NCBI RefSeq assembly: GCF_018446385.1
Contig: NC_055988.1
Location: 165,118,209-165,182,208, forward strand
DNA length: 64,000 nucleotides
Direction of reading: 5' to 3'
Source of the DNA: Zingiber officinale
Taxonomy: Eukaryota; Streptophyta; Magnoliopsida; Zingiberales; Zingiberaceae
In this document: positions 45,740 to 58,017 of the stretch, in pieces
Numbering within the stretch: position 1 is the first letter of the stretch
How the letters are laid out: each line of letters opens with the position of its first letter
Position numbers and translations under genes: made by a program
The notes under the pieces: model-generated
What the model saw: the letters and a program-made list of their open reading frames with translations, nothing else
Databases searched by the model: none
What the model was told of the DNA's origin: nothing

Positions 45740-46350
45740 AGGTCTTCCCTATGCAAAAATTAATTTAATTTAATATTATACTTTTCTCAGTAAAAAAAAA
45801 CTAAGAAAAGTATATTTTTTAACATCATCGGCCTAAAATATTTATAAAAACTTCATTGATCATAGTGTTGTCAATTCTAAGATGTGGGACTAAAGAGAAC
45901 TCTATTTTTTTATATAAAACAACCAGAGGAAATTAATGATGAGAAAAATTCATAATAATACGCTGCAGCTGAGTCTCGAACTCTATATCACTGATTGTTT
46001 CGCTTGTGGAATTACTAATAAACCTTGGAATTATTTTTAGTGTGAATAGAAAAAATGATATTAACGTAAATTCATTTTAGGCTTCACCAAAGTTAGTTAG
46101 TAAAAGGGGGAGATTTTTAATAAAATAGTAAGATTAATTATTCTTTTATTTAACATAATAAATTGTAGGTATTTTTAAAGATAATTCCAATGCCGACGAA
46201 TTTTTCAGCTGGGATGTCATTTGAGAATATTAGAATCATTTCTTTATTATTATTTTTTTGCTAGTAATTTTCTAAAAGTTAATGATTTTTTATATATTCT
46301 GATATGTTAATTTTATTTTATAGTTGCTTCTAGTCATTTATCGCTGGAGT
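45740..46350. other. AT-rich intergenic DNA
   Basis: No recognised feature. Confidence 0.4.
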
Positions 46351-46352
46351 AG

Positions 46353-46761
46353 GTTACAGCGGTTGACAGTTCACCATTTCACCATGAAACTAAGCATTCT
46401 TCATTGTTACTGATTATTGGAACTACAGGCTTAGTACTTTTTATCATAGTGATAGCGATATTATTTATATGTGCATTCAATTGCTTAATATACCTCGATC
46501 TACAACTCCAAATGTAGCAATCGCAAATCTACCTTCCTCAATCGGGCTACACCAGCATGTGATATCTACGCAACAGATCAGTCAGATAAATTACCTGAAG
46601 AGTGCATGATTTGCATTGAAGACTTTCAAAATGGCCAACAATTTCATACTCTTTCTTGTAATCATAGTTTTCATACTAATTGTATCGACTCCCGACTCAG
46701 CCAGCACAGGAGATGTCCAATGTGTAGAACAAAGTTTGAAAATACTATTTTATCTATATAA
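46353..46761 (+). pseudogene. RING-H2 (ATL-type) E3 ligase fragment with one frameshift
   Basis: Frame 1 (46353-46514) encodes a membrane segment (LLLIIGTTGLVLFIIVIAIL) and ends in TAG at 46515. A second frame, open from 46489 to the TAA at 46759-46761, encodes the RING-H2 finger: C-x2-C-x14-C-x1-H-x2-H-x2-C-x10-C-x2-C, starting CMICIEDF at 46603 and ending CPMC near 46725. All eight zinc ligands are present. A membrane helix followed by a C-terminal RING-H2 is the ATL architecture, which acts in ubiquitination at membranes. One +1 shift within 46489-46514 would join the parts. The upstream extracellular part is absent, with a TTACAG acceptor-like site at about 46354-46359. Most likely a relic; a short spliced gene is less likely. 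Confidence 0.65.
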
Positions 46762-47025
46762 TTATATTTAGTTATTTAGTTGTCATATTTAGTTAACTTT
46801 GTAAATTTTTTTATTTCTGTTGTTTATTAGTGACTTATAAATTATTATTAAGTTGAAAAAAAATTGGTAATGTTTATTATTATAATAAGATGTATGTGAT
46901 ATGTGTAGATGGTACCTGAATTTGTATGTGATATGTATTGATGGTATTAGAAAGGTAATCATATATATTATTTATTATTTAGTTAACTTTATGAGTGATG
47001 TTGTATTGTAGATTATTGTTGCATA
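46762..47025. other. AT-rich 3' flank of the RING-H2 relic
   Basis: Contains a small repeat of GTATGTGATATGTRTRGATGGTA (46888 and 46924). No gene. Confidence 0.4.
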
Positions 47026-47317
47026 CATAGATTGCTTATTGCCCTCTGTTAGTGCTTAATTGGACCTTCTGTGGGTTTCATATTAGGAGTAGCTGGCTTC
47101 TTGTCATTTCACATGTGTTATGCTCCTCACATAGCTGCTGAAATCACATAGTTTTGAGTTGATGAACAACAATAATCATAGATTGCTTATTGCCCTCTGT
47201 TAGTGCTTAATTGGACCTTCTGTGGGTTTCATATTAGGAGTAGCTGGCTTCTTGTCATTTCACGTGTTATGCTCCACACATAGCTGCTGAAATCACATAG
47301 TTTTGAGTTGATGAACT
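47026..47317 (+). repeat. 151-bp tandem duplication, nearly identical
   Basis: Units begin CATAGATTGCTTATTGCCC at 47026 and 47177. They differ by small indels (CACATGTGTTATGCTCCTCAC versus CACGTGTTATGCTCCACAC). High identity implies a recent event. Confidence 0.85.
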
Positions 47318-47329
47318 GCTTAATTAGTT

Positions 47330-47480
47330 AGTTTCGCTTCCATGATTCCCATAACGAGAAGCGCACACGGCGGGTAACCCAGAAGTCCAGCATCCTTTGG
47401 TTGCGCTCCCCATAAATACGTGATAGTTGGAGATCGAACCGCGGATGCCTTGGTGACAACCTGGAGGTGCTCCTGCTGAT
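47330..47480 (-). mobile_element. SINE-like fragment, minus strand
   Basis: The reverse complement has CACCAAGGCATCCGCGGTTCGATCTCC (box B GGTTCGATCTCC) followed by GGGTTACCCGCCGTGTGCGC, reminiscent of the GGGTTTACCCCGCCATGCGC body of the SINE at 50039. Box A and the target duplication were not found, so this is tentative. GGAGGTGCTCCTGCTGATGG occurs twice nearby (47463, 47574). Confidence 0.35.
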
Positions 47481-47699
47481 GGTGAACAAATTCTGAACTT
47501 GATGAAGTCCAGTTCCATTTCTGAGTCCGGCACACTCTGTTCAGCAGATTTTCCCTGGGTTGGTTTCCTAGTTGGAGGTGCTCCTGCTGATGGTTTCTTC
47601 CTTGCATCTTTTGATCACGTTTGGATTGACCATGCCTGGTTTCTTGGATGGAGGTGCTTCTTACTAATGTTTAGCCTGCTTCGAGATCAATGACTTTGA

Positions 47700-49770
47700 A
47701 ACATGCATATCAAAACTAACCCCATGGAAATATGTCTCAACTTCCCATTAGTGCAACCATTAACTTGTCCAGCTGCAGCCTCTTTTGTACCCCCTTATTG
47801 TAGTACTACATCAAGTTCAGAATTTGTTTAGAATTTGGTCTCTAAGATCAAGAACATAGAAATCCAAACAGATGTTTTTTCTTGGTAGGAGCATAGAAAC
47901 TAAGAACATTGGGTTAGCAAATGAAAATCAGAGCACTTCCTTTTCTTCTCTCTGAATTCAAGAACTCAAGAAATCCAATTTAGAAATTTGAATTCATCAA
48001 GAGTTTAAAGAATTTAAGCTGCCAAAGAGTATCAGAGATCCAAAAATCAGATTCAAAGCTCAACTTCTCAGCAGTAGCAAATTCAAACTCGCTGGATTAA
48101 GTTTCAACATTTGAGAGTTGAGGTAATTTCAGCTTAAATCATCAAGGTTTCATCTTGGAAGAATATATGCACTGAAATGATAGAAGCTCAAGGTCAGATT
48201 ATTGTTGGTCATAATTAGCATTTAGAATTGGCACTAAACAGGGCCCGAATTGCTGTAAACAATTCCAGCAGTTACACTACAATGAGGTATTCATTGTAGT
48301 GGAGATTGGAAAACAAGATCTGAGTAAACCCCAACAGCAACAGTTGAGGCTGAATTACAATTCAGAAACAGTTCCAAATATTCAGTTTAAGGAATCAACT
48401 TCAAACTTCAATCAATTTCAAGGAAACAAAAGCTAATTCAAAATATCAGATTCAGAATTAGATTCTAACTTCTGGTTCATGTCCAGCTGCAACCATCTTC
48501 CCTGCTTGAATTCAAGATTAGAAAAGATAGACACAATTGTTTTGCTCTTCATTTCTAAATTCTAGGTTTTCAGACTTCAATTCATACTTTGAAATTTAAG
48601 GAAGTTTCGGATTGAATCATGGAGATCTCAGCTTAACAAAGGATCTCATTCAGTACTGAATAAACAGGAGCTCAAACTCAAGTTGTTTACTGGCAAGGAA
48701 CAGCATAAAGATTTGGCACATAATCTGTTTTTTTCCCTTCTCTGTTAACATAGTTCAGAATTCCAGACCAGGAAATTTAAGGTTTTGAAACTCAAAGAAG
48801 CTTGGAAAATGTAAGACACCAATTGACAATGAGGAAATAAGGGCTTTATTTGCATCATTTACTGATCATAGGGTTACAAGAAAAGCTTGGCACACAAATG
48901 ACACTCTGAATTCAGAACCTTCTCTGCAGTTTACAACTTGCAGTAATTCAGTAGCCATTTCAAATTCAGCAACTCCTCTCTTTAAGCTACTTTTTTTTTT
49001 CTTTCAGCCCTCCTGGTTGTGCTCTTGCAAAATAATGGAAAACAACTCAATTTGATTCAGCTGTTCAGCAGCTGATGGAACTCAGCTTCCAACCATTCCT
49101 GCACCCATCAGTTCCTCGTTTCAGATTACAACAACTGAATCTGATTTCAGAAATCAGATTCTATTAGTTCATTTCCCAACCAACTTGAGAAGTGTATCAT
49201 ATCGCATAGAATAAGAATCCAACGAGATTGATGCAACACCACAACAGCAATTCTGGAACTTGAAAATTTCCAGTTCTGCATTCTCAATCCTGGTTTCCCT
49301 CAGTTTTAAAAATTCCCAATACTTTATTCAGATGTGCTTCCCATTTTGTAGATGGTGCTTATTCCTTGATTAGCTGGGAAGATACACACGTCTTTATATA
49401 GTTGGAAAGGTAACCAAAATTTGGTTTCACAGCACCAGCATAGTTCAAAAATTAGCAATTCAAATCTGTCACTGCAACTCACAGTTTTGCAGAATTCACA
49501 TTCTGCAGTAACCATCTTCTCCAAGGCTTTTGAGTCACTAGAAAATGAACTCATGGAATAAGATGTGAACACCAAATGACACTGCAAAACCTGGCTCAGT
49601 TTTGGTTCATTATTGTTCAGTAATCTGGAATGGGATGCCAGGAAATTACAGAGAGTTGTGCCTGCTGGAATTGTGGAGCAGATTTGTGATGTGCAGGTTT
49701 CTGAAGTTGAGGAGAGGTTTGGTGGTGCAGATTTAGTAGGTGGCTGATAAGTCAAGAGTTTCTGATTGTA
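47700..49770. other. Non-coding region of retroelement-like composition
   Basis: About 2 kb with stops in all frames and many TTCAG/GAATTC words, similar in style to 7780-10430 and 53500-55450. The 188-codon minus-strand ORF at 49324-49890 has random composition and overlaps the LINE, and is rejected. Confidence 0.4.
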
Positions 49771-49779
49771 TTGTCTAGA

Positions 49780-51083
49780 AGTCATCCTTGGATGGTAAGT
49801 TCTCATTAAATTCTGCCTGGAATTGTATTCGGCAAGTGCATCAGCCGGCTGGCATTTTGGTCGCTGGTTGGAGTAAATTGCTTGTGCCAAATATTTTGGT
49901 GTTTGTATGGCGATTTTTGAAGCGGCGGTTGGATGTTATCCTACAACAAAGGGGAGTATGTTTAGCTTCTAAATGTTATTGCTGTGAATCGGAGGAGTCA
50001 TGGGGGCATTTGTTTTTTCAAGGTGCTATGGGTAAGAAAAAAAAGGTAGATCCGTTACCTTAGCGGCTCCCCTAGTGTCGGCCCCACGGATATGGAGGGA
50101 GGTTCATGCAGGTACACAGGTCATAGGCGCATGGCGGGGTAAACCCCAGGTCATCAGTTCTTGAGAATCGACCCCTGGCCATTACGCCAGAGATACCATG
50201 CGTCCACCGTCTGCGCTACGCCCTGGGGGCATGGTGCTATGGGTAAGAAGGTTTGGTATTATTTTGCTCAGTTATTTTGGTGTTGGAAAGTTGGAGAGTG
50301 GGTTCCGATTGGTCTCATGGGGGGCATGTCAGAGAGGCTTTGCCTTTCTTGATTTTATGGCTTTTATGGTCTGCTAGAAATGACGCTAAGCATTGTGGAT
50401 TAAAATTGGTTGTACCGAATATAATTTGGAGGATTACTCAGTACATTTTTTATGGTATGGCTGTTGGAATAATTAAGCAAAAGCATTGGAAGGGATTTGG
50501 CTCGGTAGCTAATTCTTGGGGAATTTTTGCAAGGGTCAGAGCTATAAATACAGTTTCAGTGGTGCATTGGAAGAAACCGATAGTGGGTGGCTTTAAGTTG
50601 AATACAAATAGATGGTTGCTCCAAGGGAAATCTGGGTTTATCTTCTTATGGTGTTATTGTTCGGGATCATGGTGGAAATATGGTTTTGGCACAGCATGGA
50701 ACAATTGGTATGGGATTGAATGTTAGGGTTGAATGGATGGCTATTCTAAAAGGGATGGAGTTGTGTGTGATGAATAGATTTTTTCCTATCTGGCTTGAAT
50801 TAGATTCTTTAGTGGCATTGAAGATTCTTCATTCTTCCTACATGTCTTGGAAGTTTCTAATGTGATCCTTAAAATCAAAGGTATTATGTGGAAGTATCAT
50901 GTTCATTTTTCACATGTTTATAGAGAGGCTAATGCAGCGGTGGATTATCTTGTAAATAGAGCTTCCGATTTCGTTGGGGACATAATTTTGGATAGTCTTT
51001 CTATTGATAAGGAGCTTTTTGGGATTTGTAAATTGGATAGAATTGATTTTCCGTACTTGAGATTTTCGCGTAAATTAGTTTAA
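49780..51083 (+). pseudogene. Plant LINE 3' end: zinc-binding RT tail and RNase H, broken
   Basis: The zf-RVT-type region (FSLNSAWNCIRQ, VFVWRFLKRRLDVILQQRG, CYCCESEESWGHLFF) lies at 49788-50030. After a SINE insertion the frame continues with VWYYFAQLFW, then ILWLLWSARNDAKH (about 50350). An RNase H domain of the RVT_3 type follows at 50570-51000: the first Asp site reads LNTN, Glu in VEWMAILKGMEL, Asp in LELDSLVALKIL, and HVYREANAAVDYLVNRA. At least three frame changes separate the parts. The endonuclease and RT cores are absent, so this is a 5'-truncated copy, usual for LINEs. No poly-A tail or TSD was identified. Confidence 0.8.
50039..50232 (-). mobile_element. tRNA-derived SINE, ~194 bp, with 17-bp TSD, inside the LINE
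   Basis: GGTGCTATGGGTAAGAA occurs on both sides (50022-50038 and 50233-50249). On the minus strand the head reads GGGCGTAGCGCAGACGGTGG (box A TAGCGCAGACGG), then GGGGTCGATTCTC (box B). The 3' end is GGATCTACC followed by a T run, as in Au-type plant SINEs. Removing it rejoins the LINE frame HLFFQ...KKVWYY. These features together define a retroposed SINE. Confidence 0.9.
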
Positions 51084-51258
51084 TCTTGGATATTTCATTG
51101 ATGGGTATCTTAAAAAATATGGTTGAATCAAGGAGATTGAGCTTATATGTTATGCAGTATTTGAAGATGTGGTGATGTATGGCTTATGCAGGTTTGTGAG
51201 TCATAAGCACATGGATTTTGTCTTTTGCTACAGGTTGCTTTCGTTTCATATTGTGAAG

Positions 51259-52830
51259 TGATTAACCTGATTTTATCGTGAAATAGGTATTAAAAGAATA
51301 AAGTAACTGAATTCATTCTACACTAATATAGCATAGGGATGACGCAGGTCGTCTCCCAACGAATGCAACAGTAGATGATAAACTCAGGATTGAATGTTAT
51401 TACTTGATATTTTGAAGTTTAAATGGGGAGTTTGGGTTTTGGGTTCTAATACTAAGAAATGAAAAGCAATGCACGTGATAAGAACCTAACCTAGCCTAGA
51501 CTACAATGGAAGAACAGGACAGACAACATGAAGAGAATAAAACATTTAATGATCCTAAAGCATGAAACAAAAGAAACCTATATCATTTAACAGAACCTAA
51601 TCTGATCTAAACTAATTGCATCTACATGAAGAACAAGCATCAAAGAAACAATAAGCACTCAACTAACTAAAGCATTGCAAGAATTTAACGAACTTAAATG
51701 CAACAATCAGAGTAACACGAATGGTTGAGGAATTTCATCAGACACATTGAAAGCATCCTCAAAACAGACCCAGATACATGAAATCCGAAACATGGGGAAT
51801 TCAAGTCAATTACAATTCAACCAACAATGAATTCATACCAGAATTAAAACATGAAAACAAGCAAGCAATTAATACATCGAAGAAGTATCGAATTTCAGAA
51901 TGGAGCTTACAACCAAGCTAGGGCTTCTCCATGCTAAGATCGGATCAAGATCAAGCAGAATAACTCGGTGTTGATGATGATCGGGCAGAGCTTCAATCGG
52001 AGATGAATGCTGAAGATGATGGAATGACAGAACAGAATTTCAAAGGAAATGGTAAAACCCTATATCCTTCGTAACTCCGACCTTCTTCCTCTCATATCGG
52101 AACCGATCAGGGAAGAAGAAGGATGGCTTGCAGCTTCGCTGTTTCTTCTTCCTCGCCCGAAGTCGCGGCAGAGTTGGAAATCAGATGGTTGAAGTGGCGT
52201 CGCCGGTTAGCGACAGGTGGATGATGACCGGAGGAAGGGACGCCCTTGACCTCACTTGACCGCCAGCGGTGGAAGGTGGATCGGGTTCGCCGGAGCAGGA
52301 TCGGGCCTCCTCTGTTTGACGCGAGCACTGTAATATGGAAGATTGACGGAAAACACGGTAGTTTCTCCCTTTTAAATTTGATCTCAGATCTGCACGGACG
52401 GCCCAGAATTCTCCAGATATGATCCAACGGCTGAATCGATTCAGATCTTGGATCTGAAACTCCAGATCTTGATAAATGGCTAGGATCTGCTCTCCCTTGA
52501 CTTGGATGGACCATATCTCCAATAGATGGCTCAAATCTCTCCTGATCTTGGATTGACGGTCCAAATTACTTCAGAGTTTTATCTCTTCAATCAAGACTAG
52601 ATTTGAGTCTAAATTTGATCTGATCTGATCGAGTCCTTAGCCCCTTTGATCCCCTACAAAGATCACATTCAAATGTTAGTCATAATTCCAAAAATAAGAG
52701 ATAATGTACATTAAAATCTAAAAAAAGATATAAATCTTAACATGTGATATAAATGCAGATCTAAACACACAATCAACTCCAAAAACTGAAGTATAGGATC
52801 CTAAATAATGTGACAAAATGATCGTTATCA
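51259..52830 (-). mobile_element. Athila-like LTR 1 (3' LTR), 1572 bp
   Basis: On the minus strand it runs from TGATAACGATCATTTTG (52830) to GGTTAATCA (51259). It is nearly identical to LTR 2 at 58018-59530, with most differences in the terminal ~150 bp. A polypurine tract precedes it. A 135-codon ORF (52107-52514) is shared with LTR 2 simply because the LTRs are alike and is not considered a gene. The 5 bp beyond the end are TGAAG. Confidence 0.85.
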
Positions 52831-52845
52831 AATTCCCCCGCACTT
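52831..52845 (-). other. Polypurine tract of the Athila-like element
   Basis: On the minus strand AAGTGCGGGGGAATT directly precedes the LTR start TGATAACG. Confidence 0.7.
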
Positions 52846-55800
52846 ATTCTTGCACGTCCCGAGCAAGCAAACAAAACAAAGAAACATGGAATAACTAAGC
52901 AAGATAAAAATCATCTCCATAATAATTTCCTAACAATACCTAGAAGATAATAAAAGAAATTTAACTAAGATCATTTAAAGATCAAAACAATCATAAGTAC
53001 AATCCCTACAATAATGAATAAGCATGGTGATTTCAATCCATTTGAAATAACTAAGCAAGATAAAATTTCACCGGGTAAATGTACCTACTCTAACTCTCAA
53101 AATCATGGATGGAAGTGGAGCTCACTCAATACAACTTAATGACATTTCACTACTATAAGCTTGCTCATTTTCTAATTCTCCACCACCATAAAACATAACA
53201 TATATGAATGAAAAGGATTTATTATGAATTTAAATGGAGTCAAAAAGCTGTTAAGTGAAGCTAACAAAATGGATAAGGGAAAAGAATAGATGAGAGAGTG
53301 AGAGTATTGGAAGAATAAACCTGATGAGTTAACCAATTTGATGTGAAAAGAGATGAATATTATTTGTCAATGATTAAACAAGAGATTAAGACTAACTCTC
53401 CTTCACTTTGATAACCACCCAAAAATCTTGGCACGCTATCTCTTCTCTTGATACTCTTCATGTGTCAGTCACCATTTATTATATGAACCACACAACTTAC
53501 CAAATGAGTGCTACAATTCCCTAATTCCTGTATTCGAGAAAGCCCCTAAGTTGGGATCAAACTCTGCATTTCAATGATTCAATAACCATGCTCAAAAGGA
53601 ATTCAGAATTACCACCATTTTCTAACATTCTGGTTTACAGAATCTGAATTCAGTAGCCATGCCCAGAATCTGAATTCAAGTAGTTCAAGGGTTGGGTCAT
53701 GTGTAGGTTGTAAAAGAGTGGAGCTTCAATTCATACATCTCAAAATTTAAAAGGAACAGTTTCAGAAATTCACTGCTTCCTGAATTCAAAATTTTTTTTA
53801 AAAAAAATCTAGTCCCAAAACTTGGACTCTGATATAATTTGGTTGACTCATGAAGAACTCAGCTGGGAAGAATGTATCATTTGGCACTGAATTGATAGAA
53901 TTTGAGATGTTGTCACACCTAATAACAATAGGAGGGTCAAGAACTTCGAATCCTAATTGCTTCAAACAAAACTGCAGATTATATGGAAAGTTGAATTTCA
54001 ATTGGGAATCCTTCCATTCTACTTAACAGAATCCATTTACATGGGTTTGTAATTTGAAGTTCTGAAAGCAAGTGTCATTTATGCTCAAAAGGATGTTAAT
54101 TCCTATGTGCAGGGACTCAACTAGTTGATGGATTTGTTTCAATGGAATTACAGAAATCAATTTTTGTTTTTGATAACAGAATTTCCTGCCCTTAAACAAT
54201 TCAAAATCAGAGTTCAAAATATCGATCGTGTCATTCAGGAAATCATATTGATGGGGGTTCCAAATTTCGATAACCAAAAGATAACTGAATTTTTTTTTTC
54301 CTGTCATTCAAACTTCAGAGAAGAACATCCAGCAGAAACTCACTAAGTTGAGCTCCACAGGTTCCAGGATCTTCAGAATTTAGTTTCAGACTCAAGGTTA
54401 AAGAATTTCTGATTTTAAGACTTCAAAACTCAGATTCAGAGACCAGCAATACATTTGTATATTCTACTGCTAACACATCTTATGATGATTCTTAATTCCT
54501 GGAATATCAGGAATACCAATTCCAGAAACAGAATTTGAATCTGGTTTTGAAGTCTGCAGCTTAGACTTTAGTTTCAGATTGAGATTTCAAAGTGTTACCA
54601 GCTCAAGTTATACGGAGTTCAACTTGAAAGGGAGTATCATTTAGCACCGAAATGCTCAAAACTTAAATTCATAACAACACTGGTCAGGAGCAGCATAATG
54701 AATTGGCATAAATTTATAGACACTAAACTTCTGCAGTTCCTGCTGTGGATTATCCTTATTTGTTGATCAGCAAAGGAAATACTATCTTGTTGTATGGTTG
54801 GAGAGGTAAACAAAGTTGACTCCTTTGCCAATAATTCATGGCATTTTTCTTCAAAGACAATATCGGACATTCAGATATTCAAGTTAGAAATCAGATTTCT
54901 AGGAGTTCAAGAGGGTATCTCAGAAATTCAAATCTTTAGGTTTCAGTTCTTCCTAATATCCAGATTCTGTGTCAATACAGAATTTGACCATCACTTTACA
55001 ATATTCTGATGTCTCAGGATCCTCTTGATAGATTCAAAAGGTCAATGACAAATACAGCACTTGAACTGTGATACAATACTGATCTTCACAGAAACTCACA
55101 GCAGAGCTTCCAGGTTTATAACTTAGCTTCAAGAATTTTGTTTCAGGATTCTGATTCCTCAATTCAGAATTCTAGCACTGAGCTAGATCCTGAAATCTGT
55201 AACCTTAAACCCATGGGTTCAGAATTAGGATTCCAGGAATGGTCAGTGTATCACCACATCACTTCAGTTCCACACTCTACTATAACAGATCCTGAAGCAA
55301 TTCATTTCCAAGCTCAAAAACACTACTTCAGTTCCTGCAAATAACTTTCTGCATTCATAGGTTTCACAATGAAGGAACTTTGGTAACACTAAAACAACAC
55401 CAGCAACAATAAGCAATCAAGATCCTTACTCTAATCCCTCAATGTTCACAGAACACACAACAAGAATTCAAATAGATGAAGAATCAAACCCGTTCCAACA
55501 GAAACCCAGTAAATTTTCTCTTTAAGCTCTACATGATTTTTTTTTAGCACTACAACCCAGCCAAAATCAGACTTCCCTACTTTTAAACTGCCCCAAACAG
55601 AACCAAGGACAAAAACATCAACATGTGGTTTAATTCCTGCTCCAAAAGCAGAATTCAACACCCATAAACCCTCCAAAGTCTTTAAAATCCTTGAGCATAT
55701 CTTTTAAGATTCACACTAAAATAAGATCAAAAATCAAAGTGCATCCAATAGCCAGCCAACATAACCAACTTCATAAACCCCAAAAGCAATGATAGTCTCT

Positions 55801-56950
55801 TTCATAACTACTGAAACAAACTACACAGTTCACAGCCACAATCTTCTCATGAAGCCATCCAAAACTTTCAAGTTCTCCAACATATGCAAATCCTCCCCCA
55901 TACTTAAAGTCTTGTCTGTCATCTAACAATCTAACTCATCACGATAATCAACCAAAACTCTCAATGGAAGGATGACAAAGCAAATATGGTGAGAGATAAA
56001 AATGTGGAGTGAATTATTCAACTAGCTTTTGAAAGGAAGATAGGGAAAGAAATATCCTTCATCATATTCCTGCACACATATGTTATTGTGATTTCAAAAA
56101 GAAGCAAAGGAAGTTCTAGAGTTTCAATTGGAATGAGTGCATATCACACAAAAAGATAATAGAGTATAGGCTTTAGGTAGTCCTCTCTAGGTAATTTTTC
56201 AACAATCAAACTCAATTAATCAAAATAGAATCCATCACGATATTAACCAATAGCATGCAAGTAAAGCATTCAATCATGTAAAATGACCTAAAAATTAATG
56301 GTCAAACTTGAAGAACTTTTATGATCCTCAAGGTACTACTAAGAATCACACATGGAGAATTTATTTAAAATCAATTGCTATATAGACCAAACAAAGTATA
56401 GGGAAGACAAAACAAAGTGTAAAATATGCAAACAAAGTATAAAAGTAAAGTATGAAGTAAAGAAAAACATAAAGTGAAAGGAAAAACAAAGAACGGACTC
56501 CCCTTTATTTCGGGTAGTTGAAGAAGATTTAGAAGTAGGAACCACGCTGGTAGTGGAATGATCCTTCTTGGTGGTTGGAGTCGGTTAAGGTTCAAAATCT
56601 AAGCTGGAGGTGGAATACTAAGAATTGACGTAACCACCTCTCCTTCTACCATTTTCTCCTTAAAAGTTCTCCCTGGAGGTTGTAGGCGGTTCAATTGAAG
56701 CAACCACTCTGGAAGTCTATGCAAATGGAAAGTATAAATCTCCTGCACGCGTGCAGGGTAAGAAAAAGATGAAATAATTTCAATCTCTATCAAGCATGTA
56801 TCTAAAAATGAATTACAACCAACAAAATCAATTACTGGTACCTCTATGAAATTTTCTAATGAATCACAAGAAATACTAATCTTGTCATGTTGAAAGGTAC
56901 CGGGAGGTTCTAGAATGGTGACTATGGTCTCCTCATCATCAAATAATAGC

Positions 56951-57745
56951 TCAAACTCTGCTCAGATGATTCTTGGGGTATATTGCTTTCAATGTGCAAT
57001 TCCCTACACTTACATCATCAACATCTAGTTCAGGTGATTGTGCAACTGGGAGAGATGATTCTTGGAGTATTGCTTCCACTATGCAATCCCCTACACTCTC
57101 CTCATCATCAACATCAATACCTGCATCATCAACAACATCTGTAACAACAATATCAGTAGAGTCAGAAATCCTTATAACTACAGCATCACAATAAGAAATA
57201 CTAGAGGAGTCTTGTGGAGTAATGGAAACGAGATCAGGCCTGTCAAAAACACTACAATCCCTCTTCCCAAGCACCTCGATATCAGTAGGAATGGTCTCAT
57301 AAGCACTTATGGTAACCGGTTATCCATTTCCAAATTGTTGAGGATTGGCGGCCATGTTTTCCAAAAGTTTCATAGCTTCATTAGGAGTCTTGTCAATCAA
57401 GGCCTCTCTACTAGCTTTATCCACCATGTACAAATCGATCGGCAATAACCCATTATAAAAATGTAGAATAAGCAATTGATCAATGATCTGATGCTGAGGA
57501 CAACTGGAGCAAAGTTCCTTGAATCTCTTTCAATATTCATGCAATGTCTCCTCCTTGAATTGTTGAATACCGCGAATCCTCTTCCGCATAGCTATAAAAT
57601 CATTCTGAACTCTCTGTGGGCTTTGATATGCTGGATATGACTCAGTAAATTGACTATGTGCAACCTCGTACCTGAAATATGAATGATCCACCCCATTAGA
57701 ATTATAGGTATTAGGAAATGACTCATACCTATTCTGCTGCTCCAT
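56951..57745 (-). pseudogene. gag: Athila-like gag (Retrotrans_gag) with TGA and TAA stops
   Basis: One frame runs from 57745 to 56951 with a TGA at 57530-57532 and a TAA near 57317. Around the TGA the sequence reads FKEETLHEY-stop-KRFKELC, where the Retrotrans_gag family has Trp, so it is TGG to TGA. Further on come CPQHQIIDQLLILHFYNGL and KTPNEAMKLLENMA, diagnostic of Athila gag. The last 90 codons are acidic (VVDDAGIDVDDEESVGD). The second copy at 63120-62905 carries the same TGA, so the lesion predates the duplication. Confidence 0.8.
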
Positions 57746-57995
57746 AGGTAGGTAGTACTGATGTTCAGGCCGATAGAATCGAGTCTGAGGCTAATATAAT
57801 ATGGATCCATGGTCAAAGAAATTTCCTACTCTTACACTGAAACACTAGCAGATAAGATAAGATCAGAAGACACATGAACATATAAAATCAAACGCATGGA
57901 TATATGAACATTAAAGCATTTACAACAATTTTTTTTTTTCAAATTTTTATGTAAAAAGAGAAAATCAATCCTATGTTATCAAACACCGCTAACAT

Positions 57996-58013
57996 TCCCC
58001 GGAAACGGCGCTA
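57996..58013 (-). other. Primer-binding site (tRNA-Asp type) of the Athila-like element
   Basis: The minus strand reads TAGCGCCGTTTCCGGGGA, two mismatches from the classical Athila PBS TGGCGCCGTTGCCGGGGA, 4 nt from the LTR end. Confidence 0.85.
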
Positions 58014-58017
58014 AATT

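Larger units (their letters stand above)
52831..58017 (-). mobile_element. Athila-like internal region lacking pol
   Basis: From the PBS (57996-58013) leftward it holds gag (57745-56951), short repeated Pro/Leu-rich ORFs (56793-56371), a polypurine-like AAGTATGGGGGAGG near 55890, about 3 kb of non-coding DNA and a final AAGTGCGGGGGAATT next to LTR 1. No protease, RT or integrase is recognisable, so it is a non-autonomous derivative. Confidence 0.75.

Noticed and set aside
49324..49890. 188-codon minus-strand ORF
   Set aside because: Overlaps the LINE coding strand and non-coding DNA; peptide composition looks random.
52107..52514. 135-codon ORF repeated at 58866-59273
   Set aside because: It lies wholly inside near-identical LTRs, so conservation follows from LTR identity. 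Composition and lack of a known domain do not support a gene.
56599..56793. SYPARVQEI peptide resembling RT text SYPACVRDI at 2250
   Set aside because: Similarity is limited to about ten residues and the flanks do not continue as reverse transcriptase.
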